9,501 nt of DNA from Capsulimonas sp. (lineage in GTDB: Bacteria; Armatimonadota; Armatimonadia; Armatimonadales; Capsulimonadaceae). The DNA is taken from positions 1 to 9,501 of the forward strand of contig JAOQAA010000093.1 of assembly GCA_025963815.1 (NCBI GenBank), given 5' to 3'. Below, in pieces: positions 5,623 through 9,501 of the stretch (its first letter is position 1; each line of letters starts with the position of its first letter). A program made the position numbers and the translations under genes. The notes below the pieces were generated by a model that made no database searches, was not told the origin of the DNA, and saw only the letters and a list, made by a program, of their open reading frames with translations.

Positions 5623-5664
5623 AATATACATCGTTTTCAATATACATTGAAAACGATGTATATT
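5623..5664. repeat. perfect 42-bp AT-rich palindrome
   Basis: A 19-bp arm (5623-5641, AATATACATCGTTTTCAAT) is exactly mirrored at 5646-5664, with a 4-nt loop. It begins 11 nt after the pseudopilin stop codon and could terminate that gene, but no T tract follows (GAATTC comes next). Its low GC content stands out from its surroundings. An operator or a small palindromic repeat element is the alternative. Confidence 0.85.
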
Positions 5665-5670
5665 GAATTC

Positions 5671-5692
5671 TACGCCTATTCTCCTCGGCGTA
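5671..5692. promoter_or_regulatory. possible operator-like dyad upstream of the transporter operon
   Basis: TACGCC at 5671-5676 and GGCGTA at 5687-5692 form a 6-bp inverted repeat with a 10-nt gap, 57 nt before the operon's first ATG. Its size and position suit a repressor site on the transporter promoter. No clear -35/-10 pair is visible nearby; TACACT at 5707-5712 is the best -10 candidate. Confidence 0.25.
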
Positions 5693-5748
5693 TTTCCCAA
5701 TTCGGGTACACTTTGAGCATTGATTGCTGACCGTGACACCGAGGCCCC

Positions 5749-6504
5749 ATGATCTCCGTCGAAAACGTCGCCAAATCTTACAAATCCCAGACGGCGCTCG
5801 CGCCGACCACGCTTCAGTTCGATCCTTCCTCCACCACCGTGCTGATCGGCCCGAGCGGGTGCGGGAAGTCGACGCTGCTTCGGATTATGGTCGGGCTGGT
5901 CGCGCCGGACTCGGGGAGCGTTTCCGTAGAGGGTGCGCAGGTTACGGCGGCGAATATTGAAGCGATGCGCCATCGGATCGGGTATGTGATCCAGGATGGC
6001 GGCCTCTTTCCCCATTTGACGGCTGAGGGCAATGTGACCCTGCTGGCGAAATTCCTCAAGAAGCCCAGCGGAGATATAGAAAAGCGGGTGGGGGAGTTGT
6101 GCGAGATCGTGCAGCTGCCGCGCGAGGCGCTGGGGCGGTTTCCGTCGGAGCTGTCGGGCGGCCAGCGGCAGCGCGTAGGGCTGATGCGGGCGCTGATGCT
6201 GGACCCGCCGGCCCTGCTTTTGGACGAGCCGCTGGGCGCCCTTGATCCGATCACCCGCAATGAGCTTCAAGGCGAACTCAAATCCATCTTCGCGCGCCTC
6301 GGCAAAACCGTCGTGTTGGTGACACACGATATGGGCGAGGCGGCGTATCTCGCGGACCGGATCGTGCTGATGCGCGCCGGAAAGATCGTGCAGCAGGGAA
6401 CGCTGGCCGACATGATCGAACGCCCCGCCGATCCCTACGTGACTGAATTCATCCGCGCCCAGCGTTCGCCGCTCCCCGCCCTTCCGGAGACCGCCGCCCC
6501 ATGA
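5749..6504 (+). CDS. osmoprotectant (glycine betaine/carnitine/choline) ABC transporter ATP-binding protein
   Basis: A 251-residue ABC ATPase that would power uptake of a quaternary amine with the fused partner encoded next. The domain is complete: Walker A GPSGCGKST (34-42), Q-loop Gln82 in IQDGGLFPHLT, signature LSGGQRQR (135-142), Walker B ALLLDEP (155-161), D-loop GALD (163-166) and switch His194 in VTHDMGEA. It is close to the ProV/OpuCA/OsmV group. It ends soon after the ATPase fold and lacks the C-terminal CBS pair that senses ionic strength in OpuCA-type proteins, so osmotic gating by CBS is not expected. GAGG lies 4 nt before the ATG at 5749. Its TGA overlaps the ATG of the next gene (ATGA), so translation is coupled. 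The substrate class is inferred from the partner gene. Confidence 0.88.
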   Translation: MISVENVAKSYKSQTALAPTTLQFDPSSTTVLIGPSGCGKSTLLRIMVGLVAPDSGSVSVEGAQVTAANIEAMRHRIGYVIQDGGLFPHLTAEGNVTLLAKFLKKPSGDIEKRVGELCEIVQLPREALGRFPSELSGGQRQRVGLMRALMLDPPALLLDEPLGALDPITRNELQGELKSIFARLGKTVVLVTHDMGEAAYLADRIVLMRAGKIVQQGTLADMIERPADPYVTEFIRAQRSPLPALPETAAP

Positions 6505-8015
6505 CACGCTTCCTCCTTGTCCTCACTCTCTTGCTGACGCTCGCCGTCTCGGCGGTCGCCGCCGACAATTCGCTGACCGTCGGCTCTAAGCGCTTCACGG
6601 AATCGTATATTCTGGCGGAGATCGTCAAGCAAGTCGCCGACCAGACGGGGGAGGCGAAGGCGGAGCATAAGAAGGGGTTAGGGAACACGGGGATTGTGTT
6701 CGCGGCGCTCAAGGGCGGCTCGATCGATGTCTATCCCGAATACACCGGCACAATCTCACAGGAACTGCTCAAGGAAAAGGGCGCAATCGATCTTCCTGGG
6801 ATGAAGGCGAAACTGGGCGGGCAGGGCCTGGACGTCGGTGTCCCGCTGGGCTTCAACGACACCTATGCACTGGCCATGCGCGAGGATCAGGCCCAAAAAC
6901 TGGGCGTGAAGACGATGTCCGATCTCGCGAAGCATCCCGAACTGCACTTTGGGCTGTCACCTGAGTTTTTGAAGCGCGCCGACGGCTGGCCGGGCGTCGC
7001 GAGCACATACGGGATGTCCGCCGCGCCCGAGGGGATCGATCACGGCCTGGCGTATGAAGCGATCGCGCAGGGGCAGATCGATGTCATGGATATCTACTCC
7101 ACGGACGCCAAGATCGAGAAATATCATCTGCGCGTTTTAGAAGACGACAAAAAGTTCTTTCCTGCATACGACGCCGTTTTGCTTTATCGCGCCGATCTTC
7201 CCACGCACCTGCCCAAGACCTGGGCGGCGCTGGAAGGGTTAAAAGGCAAGATCACGGCGGCGCGCATGGTGCAGATGAACGCGGATGTGGAGCTGCGCAG
7301 CCAGACGTTCGCCCAGGTCGCGAAGGGCTTCATCGCGCACGACCTACAGGGCGGCGCCGTCGCGGCTCCTGAAAAACAGCAAAGTTTTGGGCAGCGACTT
7401 TTCGGCGGGGACTTTTGGAAGCTCACGGGCGAGCACCTATGGCTGGTCTTCGGCTCGCTGCTTCTGGCGGTGATTGTGGGTGTGCCCTTGGGCGTGTGGG
7501 CGGCGCGCGCGCCCGTCGCCGCCGGGCCGATCCTCACGGTGGTCGGCTTGATCCAGACGATCCCGTCACTGGCGCTCTTGATCTTCCTTCTCACACTCTT
7601 CCACGCTATCGGAACCAAGCCCGCCATAGCGGCGCTGTTCCTCTATTCGCTGCTGCCGATTGTTCGCAACACCTATACCGGCCTCACCGACATCGCCCCC
7701 GCGCTGCGCGAATCGGCCATTGCGCTCGGCCTGCCCGCCGCCGCGCGCCTGCGCCTGATCGAACTGCCGCTGGCCTCGCGCGCCATCCTTGCGGGGATCA
7801 AGACCTCCGCCGTCATTAACGTCGGCACGGCCACCATCGCCGCGCTGATCGGCGCGGGCGGCTACGGTGAACGCATCGTCTCCGGCCTCGCCGTCAACGA
7901 CAACGCCATTCTCCTCACCGGCGCCATCCCCGCCGCCCTCCTCGCCCTCGTCGTCCAGGGCGCCTTCGACCTGCTCGACCGCGTCGTGACCCCGGCGGGG
8001 CTGCGGCCGCGCTAG
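6501..8015 (+). CDS. fused substrate-binding protein and permease of osmoprotectant ABC transporter
   Basis: A 504-residue fusion that supplies both the receptor and the membrane channel of the transporter. Residues 1-21 are a signal peptide or anchor (MTRFLLVLTLLLTLAVSAVAA). Residues 23-285 form a quaternary-amine-binding domain of the OpuAC/OsmF type, with GSKRFTES (28-35), EYTGT (80-84), FNDTYAL (118-124) and MDIYSTD (196-202). Their aromatic residues are typical of cages for choline, carnitine or betaine. Residues 310-500 are a permease with about five helices and the EAA-type coupling loop (APALRESAIALGL, about 399-411), which docks on the ATPase. The order binding protein then permease is the reverse of the better-known permease-then-receptor fusions; five helices put the N-terminal domain outside and the C-terminus inside. 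The start is fixed by the ATGA overlap with the ATPase gene. Its stop shares CTAG with the convergent TMEM175-like gene. Exact substrate unknown. Confidence 0.88.
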   Translation: MTRFLLVLTLLLTLAVSAVAADNSLTVGSKRFTESYILAEIVKQVADQTGEAKAEHKKGLGNTGIVFAALKGGSIDVYPEYTGTISQELLKEKGAIDLPGMKAKLGGQGLDVGVPLGFNDTYALAMREDQAQKLGVKTMSDLAKHPELHFGLSPEFLKRADGWPGVASTYGMSAAPEGIDHGLAYEAIAQGQIDVMDIYSTDAKIEKYHLRVLEDDKKFFPAYDAVLLYRADLPTHLPKTWAALEGLKGKITAARMVQMNADVELRSQTFAQVAKGFIAHDLQGGAVAAPEKQQSFGQRLFGGDFWKLTGEHLWLVFGSLLLAVIVGVPLGVWAARAPVAAGPILTVVGLIQTIPSLALLIFLLTLFHAIGTKPAIAALFLYSLLPIVRNTYTGLTDIAPALRESAIALGLPAAARLRLIELPLASRAILAGIKTSAVINVGTATIAALIGAGGYGERIVSGLAVNDNAILLTGAIPAALLALVVQGAFDLLDRVVTPAGLRPR

Positions 8016-8683
8016 TCATCATTCTCCTCGGCATTTTTCTCCACATACACTGGGTGCTTCGGCGGCATCAAATAAAGAAGCGTCAGGCCGACCGCCACCG
8101 CCAAACCGTAGATGGGTTTGATCAGCGCAGCGCACAGCGCCGTCAAGTACAGCCCTGTGGACAGTAAGTACTGTCCCGTCATGTAGCGCACGAAGGACGG
8201 GGCCAGGCGCTTGTCGATCAGGCGATGCCCCTTGCTTGCGTACAGCCACATCATCAGCCAGGCGAGTGCGGGAAGCAATAATCCGAAGGTGTAAAACGCC
8301 ACCGCAGTCTTTTCGTCGGCCATATCCCGCATGTGCTGAGCGAGCACCGAGGTGGGGAACGGCAGGAACGAGATGCACATCAGAAAGAAGACGTTCAGCA
8401 GGTTGAAGATATGGTTTGTTCCCTTGTAAAGCTTGAAGACGAAGTGGTGGTTCGCCCAGTAAATGCCTACGATGAGGAAGCTGAGGATATAGGCGAAGTA
8501 GGACGGCCAGAGATGGCGCAGGGAGACGGCCAGACTCAGGTGATGACCTTCGCTCCCCTCCGGCACGCGCAGCTCAAGGATGAGCAGCGTGATCGCAATG
8601 GCGAAAACGCCGTCGCTGAACGCCTCGATCCGCTGTGTGGACATATCTGAGGCTTCGGGGTTGGAATTGCGCCGGAATAGCAT
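8012..8683 (-). CDS. TMEM175 family potassium channel-like membrane protein
   Basis: A 223-residue integral membrane protein of the bacterial TMEM175 family, members of which form K+ channels. The family hallmark RIEAFSDGVFAIAITLLILEL opens the first helix (residues 18-38, with FSDG at 22-25). About six helices follow: roughly 60-75, 92-110, 126-148, 168-188 and 192-206 after the first. The conserved YWANHHFVF stands at 75-83. Bacterial members are about this size with one six-helix repeat and assemble as tetramers. I set the start at the ATG at 8683 because AAGGA lies 9 nt upstream. The longer frame to 8800 adds unlikely soluble sequence, and the ATG at 8644 has only a weak site. The tail is acidic (EENDD). 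The gene is convergent with the transporter operon and overlaps it by 4 bp. Confidence 0.85.
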   Translation of the reverse strand: MLFRRNSNPEASDMSTQRIEAFSDGVFAIAITLLILELRVPEGSEGHHLSLAVSLRHLWPSYFAYILSFLIVGIYWANHHFVFKLYKGTNHIFNLLNVFFLMCISFLPFPTSVLAQHMRDMADEKTAVAFYTFGLLLPALAWLMMWLYASKGHRLIDKRLAPSFVRYMTGQYLLSTGLYLTALCAALIKPIYGLAVAVGLTLLYLMPPKHPVYVEKNAEENDD

Positions 8684-8849
8684 GGGGCGTGGTCCTTCAT
8701 TCTCATTGCGGTGGTGAATGGCCTTATGATACCTTGCGGGGAATCCGGGAGCATTTTGTTTCACGGCGCCCCTGAGGTTATTGCTGGGATCTGACGACAA
8801 TTAGACTTGAAATAGAGAATTTTGAGAACCGATTGGACGTCAAACCCAT

Positions 8850-9501
8850 ATGAAGAACCTTGCTCCTAAGACGATCGCCCAGAAGTTATGCCTTTGGATC
8901 GCACTTGCGACCTGTGTGGTCCTAGCGACGACATCCTGGGTGAGCTACGCCACCAGCCGCGATGCGCTGGAGCGGCAGACGGACTTACAGGCCATCGCGC
9001 AAGCGGAGGCCGCCGCGCAAGGCGTGGACGCCATGGTCGGACAGGCCAGTAATATGGCGCGCGTCATTGCTTCCCAACAGGAGGCTTCAGGAACAAAGCC
9101 GACCAAGGGGCTGATCCCGTTTTTTGCGAAAATTCTGGAAAATACGCCTGTGATGCAGGCGAATGACGCCTATATCGCTTTTGACGCTCTGAAATATACG
9201 GATCCCAGGTCCATTACGATCGTCACGCGCGCGAGTTGGCCCAATCCCGGACCTGTCGCCACATACGATTTCCATGCGCCCGATCAAGACTGGTATCAAG
9301 GGCCGAAGACAACCGGCGCGCCTTATGTCACGGAGCCTTATTTCGATGATGGCGGCATCAATGAGTCACTGGTCAGCGCGACGCTTCCCATCTACGACAA
9401 ACACCATCAGTTTTTTGGCGTTGCCGGCGTCGACTTGAATCTGGGGGGCATTCAGCAAAATATCGCAGGCGTCCATATTTTGAAGGATCCTCAGTACAAA
9501 A
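8850..9501 (+). CDS. dCache-domain sensor or chemoreceptor, 3' end outside the window
   Basis: A reading frame from ATG 8850 stays open to the right edge (217 codons), so the protein is truncated by the window. It starts MKNLAPKTIAQKLCLWIA with a membrane helix at about residues 12-34. A helical stretch follows, then an extracytoplasmic double-Cache sensor: DAYIAFD near 105-111, DWYQGPKTTGAPYVTEPYFDDGG near 146-168, and LPIYDKHHQFFGVAGVDLNL near 178-197, the classic PDC/Cache signatures. Such domains bind small ligands outside the cell and pass signals to a kinase, phosphatase, cyclase or methyl-accepting output domain. The output part lies beyond the window, so the type cannot be decided. 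No good Shine-Dalgarno sequence precedes the ATG. The gene is divergent from the TMEM175-like gene. Confidence 0.8.
   Translation, partial: MKNLAPKTIAQKLCLWIALATCVVLATTSWVSYATSRDALERQTDLQAIAQAEAAAQGVDAMVGQASNMARVIASQQEASGTKPTKGLIPFFAKILENTPVMQANDAYIAFDALKYTDPRSITIVTRASWPNPGPVATYDFHAPDQDWYQGPKTTGAPYVTEPYFDDGGINESLVSATLPIYDKHHQFFGVAGVDLNLGGIQQNIAGVHILKDPQYK

Noticed and set aside
5428..6507. 359-codon minus-strand open frame
   Set aside because: It is antisense to the end of the second pseudopilin, the palindrome and the whole ATPase gene, and its composition (R, H, Q rich) is typical of the reverse of a GC-rich coding gene.
1..9501. mobile element, CRISPR array, toxin-antitoxin or phage-defence system
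   Set aside because: I saw no transposase, integrase, regularly spaced repeats, terminal repeats with target duplications, or paired small genes with toxin/antitoxin features; the inverted repeats present are short local hairpins.

Overview
The window looks like chromosomal DNA from a member of the Armatimonadota, perhaps a Capsulimonas-like organism. The clue is two stand-alone prepilin-like proteins (783-1529 minus, 4898-5611 plus). Both carry the [13 protein letters not shown] start followed by [10 protein letters not shown], a form that is very common in that phylum. This assignment is an inference from motif style and the fairly GC-rich composition; there is no rRNA or other marker gene to prove it. 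I see no tRNA, rRNA, CRISPR array, transposase, integrase or phage gene.

Layout from left to right: a 5'-truncated DUF3592-like membrane protein and a tiny membrane protein (2-760, plus); the first pseudopilin (minus), with a long leader holding a terminator-like hairpin and a possible 25-codon mini-ORF; a membrane-anchored endonuclease/exonuclease/phosphatase (EEP) protein (1762-2778, plus) that overlaps tail to tail with an SRPBCC ligand-binding protein (2750-3205, minus); a small YjfB-like putative motility protein (3262-3477, minus) behind a strong sigma-28/FliA-type promoter; an MSOX-family covalent flavin amine oxidase (3614-4744, minus); the second pseudopilin (4898-5611, plus); a two-gene osmoprotectant ABC transporter operon (5749-8015, plus) whose second gene fuses the substrate-binding protein to the permease; a TMEM175-like cation channel protein (8012-8683, minus); and the beginning of a dCache-domain sensor or chemoreceptor that runs off the right edge (8850-9501, plus).

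Most units are single genes with their own signals, so this is mostly ordinary accessory housekeeping rather than one system. The only clear operon is the quaternary-amine transporter pair, joined by an ATGA start/stop overlap. Two themes recur. One is osmotic and ionic balance plus amine metabolism (compatible-solute uptake, TMEM175-type K+ channel, N-methyl amino acid oxidase). The other is the cell surface and motility (pseudopilins, YjfB-like protein, Cache sensor).

I did not find a convincing undescribed multi-gene system. The most noteworthy items are regulatory: the FliA-type promoter in front of the YjfB-like gene; a perfect 19-bp inverted repeat whose one arm is exactly the ribosome binding site and start codon of the SRPBCC gene, so its RNA hairpin would hide that start in read-through transcripts; a perfect 42-bp AT-rich palindrome between pseudopilin and transporter operon; and the terminator-bearing leader of the first pseudopilin, which shares an extended -10 element (TGATAYAAT) with the second.
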